NCBI GenBank assembly: GCA_934590505.1
Contig: CAKTPC010000044.1
Span: forward strand, 1-14,898
Source of the DNA: an uncultured Oscillospiraceae bacterium
Lineage (GTDB): Bacteria > Bacillota > Clostridia > Oscillospirales > Oscillospiraceae
Direction of reading: 5' to 3'
Length of the DNA stretch: 14,898 nt
Part shown: piece by piece, positions 6,160 to 13,430 of the stretch
How positions within the stretch are numbered: position 1 is the first letter of the stretch
Layout of the letters: every line of letters starts with the position of its first letter
The notes under the pieces: generated by a model
What the model was told of the DNA's origin: nothing
The model's input: only the letters and a program-made list of their open reading frames with translations
Databases searched by the model: none
Position numbers and translations under genes: made by a program

Positions 6160-7002
6160 TCATGAATCGTTTTGCAGAGACTTCTCGGTTTCGAGCAGAA
6201 TATCGAGCGCCGTGCTCTCATGCGGCTCATGTCCTGTCCAGATGCCCATAACCTTAATTCCCTGAAAAATGCTCATTGCACGTCCGGAGAAGGTTTGCAG
6301 CCCTTTGGCCGCGCAATACGGCAACAGCACCGATGAGGGATTTGAATAGTTTATATCAATGACTGCAGCCGAGCGGGGGAGCCGGTCAATAAACGACAAA
6401 TCGTCAAAATCGGGGTGACCAAGCTGACCGAGGGCGCTGGCATTTATCAAAATATCGGTTTCCGGGGCAAGCGAATTAAGCATGCCTATCTCCAGAGGCA
6501 CGGCATGAAACGGCGCGCCTGCTCGGGCAGCGGCGGCCTCGGCTCTCTCAATGTGCTGATTTGCGATGTACACACACTCAGGCAGCTCGAAGGACAGGTA
6601 ATAAGCAATGGAGCGGGTGGCTCCTCCGGCACCTATAATGATCATTCGCTTGCCGGACAATTCAAGCCCCATTGTGCGGAGATATTTTATCAGGCCCCAG
6701 CCATCCGTATTATAACCGATGAGACGTCCGCCGCTGCACCGGACAGTGTTGACAGCGCCGCAGGAAGCTGCGGCACCGTCAAGACTGTCGCAAAACGTGG
6801 GGATAACGGTTTTATATGGCATAGTTACAGTGAAACCATCCAGAGTGCCGCCGAGGTAGGAAACAGCATCGGCAAATTTGCTGTGCTCCACATTGAATAT
6901 ATCAAAGGAAAGCTCTATGCCGAGCGCATCCGCATAGCGGGCGTAAGCGCTCGGCAGGACAGAGCTGCACATATTTTCTGCGAGCAGGCCCAATTTAAGC
7001 AT
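6160..7002 (-). CDS. Shikimate/quinate dehydrogenase (AroE) family oxidoreductase
   Basis: A 280-residue NAD(P)-dependent dehydrogenase of the AroE/YdiB family. FTVTMPYK gives the catalytic lysine (K64), GAVNT (82-86) and GYNTDG the catalytic aspartate (D100), GAGGATR (124-130) the nucleotide loop, and FSGRAMSIFQG the C-terminal conserved glutamine region. The usual substrate-carboxylate motif SxSP reads SVLP here (S14 to P17), so the second serine is leucine; NxT is NAS. I therefore call it a paralog rather than the biosynthetic enzyme. It may oxidise quinate, shikimate or a related hydroxy acid. The ATG at 7002 is chosen because GGTGG lies seven bases upstream; an in-frame TTG at 7014 is less likely. 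It is divergent from an enolase-superfamily and TRAP transporter operon, which supports a catabolic role. It ends at the shared terminator at 6085-6129. Confidence 0.85.
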   Translation of the reverse strand: MLKLGLLAENMCSSVLPSAYARYADALGIELSFDIFNVEHSKFADAVSYLGGTLDGFTVTMPYKTVIPTFCDSLDGAAASCGAVNTVRCSGGRLIGYNTDGWGLIKYLRTMGLELSGKRMIIIGAGGATRSIAYYLSFELPECVYIANQHIERAEAAAARAGAPFHAVPLEIGMLNSLAPETDILINASALGQLGHPDFDDLSFIDRLPRSAAVIDINYSNPSSVLLPYCAAKGLQTFSGRAMSIFQGIKVMGIWTGHEPHESTALDILLETEKSLQNDS

Positions 7003-7061
7003 GGGATCCACCAACTTTGATCAGTGTACCGCTGTGCATATAGGTACAACGGCCCAAATAA

Positions 7062-7090
7062 ATAGTACATCATCAGAGGGAGCAGAGCAA
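7062..7090 (-). promoter_or_regulatory. Candidate promoter for the AroE-like gene
   Basis: On the minus strand TTGCTC (7085-7090) is followed after 17 bases by TACTAT (7062-7067). This would place the transcript start near 7055 and give a leader of roughly 50 bases before the ATG at 7002. The -35 is only a moderate match. Confidence 0.4.
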
Positions 7091-7124
7091 TACGGCAAAT
7101 GCTCCAAAATATTTGATTCAAAAT

Positions 7125-7132
7125 TGTATACA
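7125..7132. promoter_or_regulatory. Candidate operator TGTATACA between divergent units
   Basis: TGTATACA is a perfect 8-bp palindrome framed by A-rich sequence on the left and T-rich sequence on the right. It lies about 20 bases upstream of the -35 of the enolase/TRAP operon and between the two divergent promoters. GntR/FCD regulators often bind short palindromes of the TGT-N-ACA kind, so the GntR protein encoded at 11494-12171 is the obvious candidate. The same 8-mer was not noticed in the GntR gene's own promoter. Confidence 0.4.
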
Positions 7133-7150
7133 TTTTAAGAGACAAAAAGG

Positions 7151-7179
7151 TTGACAAAAATGCGGAGCAAAGATAGAAT
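7151..7179 (+). promoter_or_regulatory. Strong sigma-A-type promoter of the enolase/TRAP operon
   Basis: TTGACA (7151-7156), a 17-bp spacer and TAGAAT (7174-7179) are close to consensus. The transcript would start near 7186, which rules out an in-frame upstream start at 7151 for the next gene and supports the ATG at 7244. Confidence 0.75.
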
Positions 7180-7243
7180 AGAGTCATCTGATAACAACGC
7201 AGAAAGCTGCGAGAAAAAATTGAAATGTTTGTTGGAGGACGAT

Positions 7244-8356
7244 ATGGTAATTACAAAAGTGGAGCCGATAATGCTGTGCTACAAACCGGAGAGAGCACCG
7301 AGAGACGGGCTGGCGGGGATCCCCACCAGGGATGTGTTCCTTGTCAAAATTTACACCGATGAGGGGATAACCGGAATAGGGGAGGGGTTCTGCCTTGGCT
7401 CGCTTAGAGCTACAGCCGAGGCGATGAACGAGACAATCACCCCGCTCATTATGGGGAAAGACCCCACAAGGATAGAGTATCTCTGGAACCTGATGTATCA
7501 GCAGACGTTCCGCTACGGCAGGCGTGGTATTATCATGGCGGTCATAAGCGCGATCGACATCGCACTTTGGGATATTCTTGGCAAGCATACCAACATGCCG
7601 GTGTACAAGCTGCTCGGCGGTGCGCATGAGAGCCTGATACCGTATGCCAGCGCGGGCTATTATATGGACGGCAAAACGCCCGATGACCTTGCGAAAGAGG
7701 CTATGGGCTACCGGGCTATGGGCTTCGGGATAATGAAAATGAAGATCGGCGGCGCGTCGATGGCCGAGGACAAAGAGCGTATCCATGCGGTGCGGTCGGC
7801 GGTCGGATATGATTTCAAGCTTGCGGTCGATGCAAACAATGCTTATGATTTTAATGACGCGCTCCGTATGGCACGTTTCTGCGAAAAAGAGGACATATTC
7901 TTCTTTGAAGAGCCGATGTCATCCGACTTTGCAGAGGACAGCGCAAGACTTGCATCAGCGGTCGATGTCCCGATAGCCGGATATGAGACGCAGCTCACCC
8001 GCTTCGGAATGAAGGAGTTTGTTATCCAGAACGCGGTGGATATAGTTCAGTTGGATGTTATTTGGACCGGCGGGATAAGTGACTGCGTCAAGCTGGGCAA
8101 TTTGGCCGGCACATGGAATAAGCCTGTTATTCCGCATTTTTCTGCATCGATGGTGTCTCTCGCGGCCAACCTCCATCTCGGAATGGCGCTGCAGAACGAT
8201 AAGTATATTGAGTACACGCTGGACGTGAATCCCCTGAGGGATGAGCTTTCACTCTACCCGATAAAGATGAAAGACGGTATAGTTACCGTGCCCGATCTGC
8301 CCGGCATAGGCGTCGTGCTGAACGAGGATACGGTTTCTAAATACAGAATATATTAA
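7244..8356 (+). CDS. Mandelate racemase-subgroup enolase-superfamily enzyme (sugar-acid dehydratase or isomerase-like)
   Basis: A 370-residue enolase-superfamily protein with an N-terminal capping domain and a TIM-barrel. The barrel carries KMK (K165, K167), metal ligands D196 (VDANN), E222 (FEEP) and E248 (GYETQ), the dyad partner D271 (QLDVIW) and H298 (IPHFS), and E323. The KxK plus Asp-His dyad places it in the mandelate racemase subgroup: abstraction of a proton alpha to a carboxylate, usually acid-sugar dehydration, racemisation or lactone cycloisomerisation. The ending NPLRDEL...KYRI resembles galactarolactone cycloisomerase and dehydratase relatives, a weak indication only. The ATG at 7244 is preferred because GGAGG precedes it by five bases and the promoter lies inside the longer open frame. 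The gene heads the TRAP operon and has a paralog at 12240-13418. Confidence 0.88.
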   Translation: MVITKVEPIMLCYKPERAPRDGLAGIPTRDVFLVKIYTDEGITGIGEGFCLGSLRATAEAMNETITPLIMGKDPTRIEYLWNLMYQQTFRYGRRGIIMAVISAIDIALWDILGKHTNMPVYKLLGGAHESLIPYASAGYYMDGKTPDDLAKEAMGYRAMGFGIMKMKIGGASMAEDKERIHAVRSAVGYDFKLAVDANNAYDFNDALRMARFCEKEDIFFFEEPMSSDFAEDSARLASAVDVPIAGYETQLTRFGMKEFVIQNAVDIVQLDVIWTGGISDCVKLGNLAGTWNKPVIPHFSASMVSLAANLHLGMALQNDKYIEYTLDVNPLRDELSLYPIKMKDGIVTVPDLPGIGVVLNEDTVSKYRIY

Positions 8357-8375
8357 AGGAAAAAGGAGAAAGAAA

Positions 8376-9425
8376 ATGAAAAGAATCCTGGCACTCATAA
8401 TGGCCGCATGCATGATTTTTGCTCTTTGTGGATGCGGCAGCAGCACGAACGGCGGCAGCACGGCCGCGCCCGCAGCGGATGCACAGCAGGGCGGAAATAC
8501 CGATACGACCGTCTACGAGTTCAGCATGAACACCGCTTATGACGTTAACTCCCCCATGTGCATCGCGGCACAGAAGTTCTGCGACGATGTGCTTGCCGCA
8601 TCGGACGGTAGACTTAAGATCAACCTTTTTACCAACAGCGCGCTTGGCAGCGAGAAGGAGTCCTATATCGCCGTTGCCGGTGATGAGCTTGATTTTACGA
8701 TCGCCGGCTGCCTTGGCCTCGACATGTACGCGCCTGCGTACAGCTTCCTGTCCGCACCGTTCCTGTTCAAGAATATGGACCATATCCGCGCCGTCATGAA
8801 CAGTGAGCTTGGCGAAGGCATGAAGCAGGATTTTCTTGAGGACAACATCAGAACCGTATCTATCGGCTGGCGTGCACCCCGCGTCATGTCCTCAAACAGA
8901 CCGGTCTATACTCCCGATAATCTTGCCGGACTGAAGATGCGTGTTTCCGAAATGTCCTCCTGGGTATCGATATGGGGACCTGACACGCTCGGCGCGACTG
9001 CGATAACTGTGGCTCTGGGTGAGCTCTACAATGCGCTTCAGACCGGCGTTGCTGAAGCATCGGAAGGCCCTTACGAGCAGCTTGCCACTTATAAGTTTTA
9101 TGAGGTCCAGGACTATGTCATCAACACTGACCATGTTTATGAATGGGTCGGTATGTTCATGAGCGACAAAGCCTATCAGAGCCTGCCCGAAGATCTTCAG
9201 AAGATCATCGATGATTACGCAGAGGTTGACTTCAACCAGTATTGCACCGAACTAAGCGAAGAGCTGTCCGACAGCTTCCTCAAGGAACTGACCGACAACG
9301 GCATGACCGTTATCGATCCCGACTGCGATCTGTTCCGCGAGAAGGCATTTGACAGCTATGAAAAGTGGTTCGCCGATACATGGACCGTCACTTCGTTTGA
9401 TGAAATAATGAGCTATGCTGAATAA
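8376..9425 (+). CDS. dctP: TRAP transporter substrate-binding lipoprotein, DctP type
   Basis: A 349-residue extracellular solute receptor. It starts with a lipoprotein signal peptide ending in the lipobox LCGC (C20 acylated), then a low-complexity Ser/Gly/Ala linker of about 20 residues. The mature domain shows the DctP hallmarks GLKMRV, where R189 would form the salt bridge with the substrate carboxylate, and ALGELYNALQTGVAEASEGP. This means an organic anion is the expected ligand. The gene follows the first enolase-superfamily gene by 19 bases with the site AAGGAG, so the two are co-transcribed, and it precedes both membrane subunits. The stem-loop after it (9443-9470) probably favours more receptor than permease. 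Confidence 0.93.
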   Translation: MKRILALIMAACMIFALCGCGSSTNGGSTAAPAADAQQGGNTDTTVYEFSMNTAYDVNSPMCIAAQKFCDDVLAASDGRLKINLFTNSALGSEKESYIAVAGDELDFTIAGCLGLDMYAPAYSFLSAPFLFKNMDHIRAVMNSELGEGMKQDFLEDNIRTVSIGWRAPRVMSSNRPVYTPDNLAGLKMRVSEMSSWVSIWGPDTLGATAITVALGELYNALQTGVAEASEGPYEQLATYKFYEVQDYVINTDHVYEWVGMFMSDKAYQSLPEDLQKIIDDYAEVDFNQYCTELSEELSDSFLKELTDNGMTVIDPDCDLFREKAFDSYEKWFADTWTVTSFDEIMSYAE

Positions 9426-9442
9426 TTCCGTGATGGGACGGG

Positions 9443-9470
9443 GATAGGGATGCACGACTGCATCCCTATC
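9443..9470 (+). terminator. Intra-operon stem-loop between receptor and permease genes
   Basis: GATAGGGATGCA (9443-9454) and TGCATCCCTATC (9459-9470) form a perfect 12-bp stem with the tetraloop CGAC. Only TT follows, so full termination is unlikely. It more likely works as a leaky attenuator or as a 3'-protecting structure that raises the receptor mRNA above the permease mRNA. Confidence 0.6.
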
Positions 9471-9491
9471 TTAAAAACGGAGGAGGTTTAT

Positions 9492-9989
9492 ATGCGGGCT
9501 ATCAACAGAGTTAATGCTTATTTGATGAAAGCCATTGAAATACTTTCGGTCGCGCTGCTGTGTTCCATAGCGCTGATGATAGGAATACAGGTCGTCTCGA
9601 GGATCGTCGGTATAGGACTTCAGTGGCCGGAGGAAATGTCACGGTTTGCGTTTGTCGGAGTCACATTCTGCGGCAGTGTTCTGGCGCTGCACCAGGACAA
9701 ACATATAGTAGTAGATATGCTGATTACAAAGGTGGGCCGTGTACCGAGACTGATTTTAGAGATCATCGCGCAGATGTTTGTCATAGGCTTTTGCGCCTTT
9801 GCGGTAAAGGGAATATTGCTGACCATAGCCTCGGCTGTCGGAGTACATGCAAACTCTCTTATCTGGTTTAACTACAACTATCTCTATTACCTTGTTTTTG
9901 CAAGTCTTATCCTCATGATACTTGAGGCGGTAATAAATATTGCCGGTCTTGCCGTGGCTATTGCTAGCGGGAAGGAGGAGACGGAATGA
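9492..9989 (+). CDS. dctQ: TRAP transporter small membrane subunit, DctQ type
   Basis: A 165-residue membrane protein with four hydrophobic segments, as expected for the small TRAP subunit. The conserved segment WPEEMSRFAFVGVTFCGSVLALHQDKHI, here at about residues 40-65, is characteristic of DctQ (W-x-E-E...R). The start is set by GGAGGAGG, about six bases before the ATG at 9492; an in-frame ATG at 9450 lies inside the preceding stem-loop and is rejected. DctQ joins DctM to form the sodium-driven permease that accepts substrate from the binding lipoprotein. Its stop overlaps the DctM start (ATGA), implying translational coupling. Confidence 0.92.
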   Translation: MRAINRVNAYLMKAIEILSVALLCSIALMIGIQVVSRIVGIGLQWPEEMSRFAFVGVTFCGSVLALHQDKHIVVDMLITKVGRVPRLILEIIAQMFVIGFCAFAVKGILLTIASAVGVHANSLIWFNYNYLYYLVFASLILMILEAVINIAGLAVAIASGKEETE

Positions 9990-11272
9990 CACAGGCTATG
10001 TTTCTTATAGTCCTTGTTGCGCTTTTTGCCTTGGGTATCCCGGTGGCGTTTGCGCTGGGAACGACTTCCGTGCTTATGATGGCGATGTCCGGCTCGATGA
10101 AGTTCGGCACGATCATCCAGCAAATGATAAATGGTGTCAATACGTTTACGCTCCTTGCAGTGCCCTTGTTCCTGCTGGCCGGTAAGCTGATGAACTCCAG
10201 CGGTACGACCGACAGACTTTTTGATTTTGCAAAGAAGATGGTCGGCTGGCTGCCAGGCGGCCTCGGCCATGTGAATATACTTGCGAGCGTTATATTTGCC
10301 GGTATGTCCGGAACGGCAGTCTCCGATGCCAGCGGCCTCGGCGTTATCGAAATAAAGGCAATGACAGATGCCGGCTTTGACAAGGAGTTTTCCTGCGCGG
10401 TAACGGCGGCGTCCAGCACGGTCGGCCCCATAATTCCGCCGAGCCTGCCGCTCGTTGTCTATGGCACGATGTCCGGCGCGTCGGTAGGTGCGCTTTTTAT
10501 GGCCGGGATCATTCCGGGTATCGTTATCGCTTTGTGCGAGATGGTTGTCGTGTTCATATACGCGTTTAAGAATAAGTACCCGCGCGAGAAGTTCCCGACC
10601 GGCAGAGAATTTTTGTTTGCCCTCAAAGAGGGCTTCCTGCCGCTGATGGCGCCGGTCATAATTCTGCTGGGCATATACTCCGGACTATTCACGCCTACAG
10701 AGTCCGCCGCGGTCGTTGTGTTCTATTCTCTGGTATTGGGTTTATTCGTATACAAAGAGCTTACGTGGAAAACACTGTATAAGGTGCTGGTCGAAACCGT
10801 CATTGATTCAGCAGCGATCGGACTGCTTGTTGCCGCAGCAACACTGTTCGGGACATGTATTGTAAGAGCGCTGATCCCGCAGACGATACTGAAGCTTGTC
10901 ACGGCCTCCGTGTCATCCAAGTGGATGCTCCTGCTGGTTATAAATCTGTTCCTGCTTGTTGTTGGCATGTTCATGGAAACGGTTTCCGCTATTACAATAC
11001 TCATGCCCATAATGCTGCCGCTCATAACAGCGTTCAATATAAACCCGGTGCAGTTCGGCATAATAGTTGTTCTGAATCTTATGATAGGCGTGCTCTCGCC
11101 GCCGTTTGGACTGGTGTTGTTTGTTACGGCAAGGATAGGCGAATTGCCGATAGAACGCATGATAAAGGCGCTGGTACCGTGGTTTATAGCGCTGCTGGTA
11201 GCACTCACGATAGTCACTGTATTCCCCGATGTGTCGCTGTGGTTCCCACGGCTGATTGGAATGAAATGCTGA
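9986..11272 (+). CDS. dctM: TRAP transporter large permease subunit, DctM type
   Basis: A 428-residue, strongly hydrophobic protein with about a dozen membrane segments, the normal size for DctM. Family signatures include FAGMSGTAVSDASGLG, TAASSTVGPIIPPSLPLVVYG and the C-terminal half repeat with MLPIMLP-like and LNLMIGVLSPPFGLVLFV segments. It provides the ion-coupled translocation pathway of the TRAP complex in the cytoplasmic membrane. It starts by a four-base overlap with DctQ and has AAGGAGGAG upstream. It ends the first operon; no clear intrinsic terminator follows, so some read-through into the regulator gene is possible. Confidence 0.94.
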   Translation: MTQAMFLIVLVALFALGIPVAFALGTTSVLMMAMSGSMKFGTIIQQMINGVNTFTLLAVPLFLLAGKLMNSSGTTDRLFDFAKKMVGWLPGGLGHVNILASVIFAGMSGTAVSDASGLGVIEIKAMTDAGFDKEFSCAVTAASSTVGPIIPPSLPLVVYGTMSGASVGALFMAGIIPGIVIALCEMVVVFIYAFKNKYPREKFPTGREFLFALKEGFLPLMAPVIILLGIYSGLFTPTESAAVVVFYSLVLGLFVYKELTWKTLYKVLVETVIDSAAIGLLVAAATLFGTCIVRALIPQTILKLVTASVSSKWMLLLVINLFLLVVGMFMETVSAITILMPIMLPLITAFNINPVQFGIIVVLNLMIGVLSPPFGLVLFVTARIGELPIERMIKALVPWFIALLVALTIVTVFPDVSLWFPRLIGMKC

Positions 11273-11396
11273 CAAATAGGTAATACCCATCACTCGAGAA
11301 GCGATCTATGCTTAGCGGCGCAGGGGAGAGCGTAAGCGCATGTACCGTGTTCCTGCAGCAGGTAAAGTAAAGAACGAAGCCAATCAACGCAAAAAC

Positions 11397-11450
11397 TTAT
11401 GAATTTTTCAACTCATAAATGTTGACCGCGGCGTGCACACGTGATATTAT
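11397..11450 (+). promoter_or_regulatory. Promoter and inverted repeat before the GntR gene
   Basis: TTGACC (11422-11427), a 17-bp spacer and TATTAT (11445-11450) make a good promoter for the regulator unit. TTATGA (11397-11402) and TCATAA (11413-11418) form an inverted repeat just upstream, and the spacer contains overlapping GTGCAC and CACGTG palindromes; either could be a regulator site. The rest of the 221-base gap (11273-11493) shows nothing else that I can support. Confidence 0.55.
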
Positions 11451-11493
11451 ATAAAATCAGTTACGTGGAATTTAATTAAAAGATTGGTGCTTT

Positions 11494-12171
11494 ATGGATA
11501 CTGCTTCACAATCGCTCCCTTCAGAGGTATATACGACCTTAAAAAAGAAAATCATCAATTTTGAACTCATGCCCGGCCAGCTCCTGATCGTTCAGGATGT
11601 GGCCAAGGAATTCAATATGAGCAGGACTCCGGTACGTGAGGCAATGGTCCGCCTGCGCGGGGAGGGCTTGCTCGTTGATTCCACGGGAAGAAAATTCAAA
11701 GTATCGAACATATCTTGGGACTTCATCTGCGGCCTGTATCAGGCAAGAAAGCTCATTGAGGAATACTCGATAGACATATTGAGCAAGCAAATGCCGGATG
11801 GCTTCATGGAAAAAATGCGGGATAACATGACCCGGATGCGTGAAAACCTTGATAAAAAGGATTATTACGCCGTTTTTGAGGATGACGCGGATTTTCACAA
11901 GCTGATCGTCGACGCGAGCGGAAACGTTGTTATTCGCGAGTGGGTAGAAGATATGTATGACCGGCAGATGCGCGTGCGCTTTTTGTCCGTCTCAGTCGGG
12001 AACCGTCTCGAGAAGACGCTTGAAGAGCACAAGGCTGTGTACGATGCTATTGATGCCGGCGACTTTGAGCATGCTAAGATACTGCTTAAGCAGCATCTCC
12101 AGAACACTGTGGATGAGCTTGAGCCATACCGGGCAGATAAGATGAGTCTGGTTGCTACGGTCGTAAAGTAA
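11494..12171 (+). CDS. GntR-family transcriptional regulator, FCD (FadR) subfamily
   Basis: A 225-residue cytoplasmic regulator. Residues 8-70 are the GntR winged helix-turn-helix (SEVYTTLKKKI, then LIVQDVAKEFNMSRTPVREAMVRLRGEGLL, then the wing). The C-terminal FCD ligand domain has the usual metal-binding set D131, H135 (DADFH), H179 (EEHKAVYDAI) and H201 (LKQHL). FCD domains commonly bind carboxylate effectors through this metal, which fits a TRAP-transported organic acid. The ribosome binding site is weak (GGTG before the ATG). It has its own promoter and lies upstream of the second enolase-superfamily and alcohol dehydrogenase genes. It most likely represses the locus until the substrate or an intermediate is present. 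Confidence 0.9.
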   Translation: MDTASQSLPSEVYTTLKKKIINFELMPGQLLIVQDVAKEFNMSRTPVREAMVRLRGEGLLVDSTGRKFKVSNISWDFICGLYQARKLIEEYSIDILSKQMPDGFMEKMRDNMTRMRENLDKKDYYAVFEDDADFHKLIVDASGNVVIREWVEDMYDRQMRVRFLSVSVGNRLEKTLEEHKAVYDAIDAGDFEHAKILLKQHLQNTVDELEPYRADKMSLVATVVK

Positions 12172-12200
12172 GCGGGCATGGCATGATCGTTTCTTCGTGG

Positions 12201-12216
12201 AGGGATCGGGATCCCT
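12201..12216. promoter_or_regulatory. Perfect palindrome in the gap before the second enolase-superfamily gene
   Basis: AGGGATC (12201-12207) and GATCCCT (12210-12216) are perfect inverted repeats around GG. The two-base centre makes an RNA hairpin unfavourable, so a protein-binding site is the better guess. It lies 24 bases before the ATG at 12240. No promoter is evident in the 68-base gap. Confidence 0.3.
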
Positions 12217-12239
12217 GAGATACAGGAGAAAGGTCATTC

Positions 12240-13418
12240 ATGATAATTACAGATGTAAAAGCGATGATACTGCAATACAGATATGAAAACGGTATTGCGG
12301 ATGCACAGAATTTCTTCGATGTAAGAAACGCGGTCATTGTTCAGGTATATACGGACGAGGGAATAGTCGGTCTAGGCGAATCCGCGTGCTTCGGCGGACC
12401 TCCGCAGACGACAAAGTTCATCGTGGAAAACGAGCTTGCCCCGATCATTATCGGTGAGGACGCAAGTAAAATAGAGTGGATCTGGCAGAAAATGTTTGCC
12501 AGAACACGGCAGCATGGCCGCGGCGGCGTGATTTTTGCGGCGATGAGCGGAATTGACGTTGCGCTCTGGGATATTCTCGGCAAGGCCGCGGGGCTGCCGG
12601 TATATAAGCTGCTTGGCGGCTACGCTGACCGTGTGACTCCGTATGCAAGCTCCGGCTTCTATTCCAATGGTAAAGAAGCTAAAGAGATGGCAGCGGAGGT
12701 ACGCAGCTATTTCGAGCTTGGATTCAAATATGCCAAGATAAAAATAGGCCGCAACCCGGAAGTCCTGATGAACCCGATATCCAAGATGGCTTATTCGGAT
12801 CAGTGTTGTTATACGCTGGATGAGGATCTTGAGCGGGTGAAGGCCTGCTGTGACGTGGCGAAGGAATACGGCGCGCGCATCATGGTCGATGCAAATAATA
12901 ACTGGAATACCTTTACCGCCGTTATAATGGGCAAGAAGCTTCAGAAACTGGGCGTATATTGGCTGGAGGAGCCGCTGCATCTGGACAATATCGACGGCTC
13001 CGCTGAATTGGCAGCGGCGCTTGATATGCCGGTAGCAGGCTACGAATCCGAGATAGGGTTTTATCATTTCCGCGAGTTCATCCAGCGGCGCGCGATCGAT
13101 ATAGTCCAGCCCGACTGTATCTGGTCCGGCGGTATAACCGAGTGCCGCAGGATCGCGGCGCTTGCTCTGGCGCATAATCTGCCCTGCAATCCGCATGTCT
13201 TTTCATCCGGTGTATCATTTGCAGCAAACCTGCACTTTATGGCGTCCCTGCCCAACGCCGGCCTTTTTGAAATGGACAGGAATGTATATCCTCTGCGGGA
13301 TGAGCTACTTGATGTTAAGTTTGAGATAGCTGAGGACGGTTTCCTTTATGTACCGCAGGGGCCGGGACTTGGCGTAAGCCTCAACGAGGAATGCGTAAAT
13401 AAATACAGAATATCCTGA
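12240..13418 (+). CDS. Second mandelate racemase-subgroup enolase-superfamily enzyme
   Basis: A 392-residue paralog of the enzyme at 7244-8356. The catalytic set is complete: KIK (K166, K168), metal ligands D217 (VDANN), E243 (LEEP) and E269 (GYESE), dyad D292 (QPDCIW) and H319 (NPHVF), and E344. Right after the KxK strand it carries an extra segment of about 25 residues (about 172-196, NPEVLMNPISKMAY...) that the first enzyme lacks. This is near the active site and suggests a different substrate or an extra lid. The shared endings (PLRDEL and KYRI) show common descent. Family chemistry is proton abstraction next to a carboxylate leading to dehydration, epimerisation or cycloisomerisation. 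The ribosome binding site is AGGAGAAAGG before the ATG. It lies between the GntR regulator and the iron alcohol dehydrogenase, most likely in one transcript. Confidence 0.88.
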   Translation: MIITDVKAMILQYRYENGIADAQNFFDVRNAVIVQVYTDEGIVGLGESACFGGPPQTTKFIVENELAPIIIGEDASKIEWIWQKMFARTRQHGRGGVIFAAMSGIDVALWDILGKAAGLPVYKLLGGYADRVTPYASSGFYSNGKEAKEMAAEVRSYFELGFKYAKIKIGRNPEVLMNPISKMAYSDQCCYTLDEDLERVKACCDVAKEYGARIMVDANNNWNTFTAVIMGKKLQKLGVYWLEEPLHLDNIDGSAELAAALDMPVAGYESEIGFYHFREFIQRRAIDIVQPDCIWSGGITECRRIAALALAHNLPCNPHVFSSGVSFAANLHFMASLPNAGLFEMDRNVYPLRDELLDVKFEIAEDGFLYVPQGPGLGVSLNEECVNKYRIS

Positions 13419-13430
13419 AAGGAAATGTGT

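Noticed and set aside
6415..7020. A 201-codon plus-strand open frame
   Set aside because: It is the antisense shadow of the AroE-like gene, whose motifs on the minus strand are unmistakable.
7151..7243. A longer N-terminus for the first enolase-superfamily enzyme
   Set aside because: These codons contain the -35 and -10 of the operon promoter, have no upstream ribosome binding site and would add 31 residues not typical of the family.
7184..7786. A 200-codon minus-strand open frame
   Set aside because: It lies opposite the first enolase-superfamily gene and its promoter; composition is that of a reverse-strand shadow.
12372..13196. A 274-codon minus-strand open frame
   Set aside because: It is antisense to the second enolase-superfamily gene, whose full catalytic set is on the plus strand.
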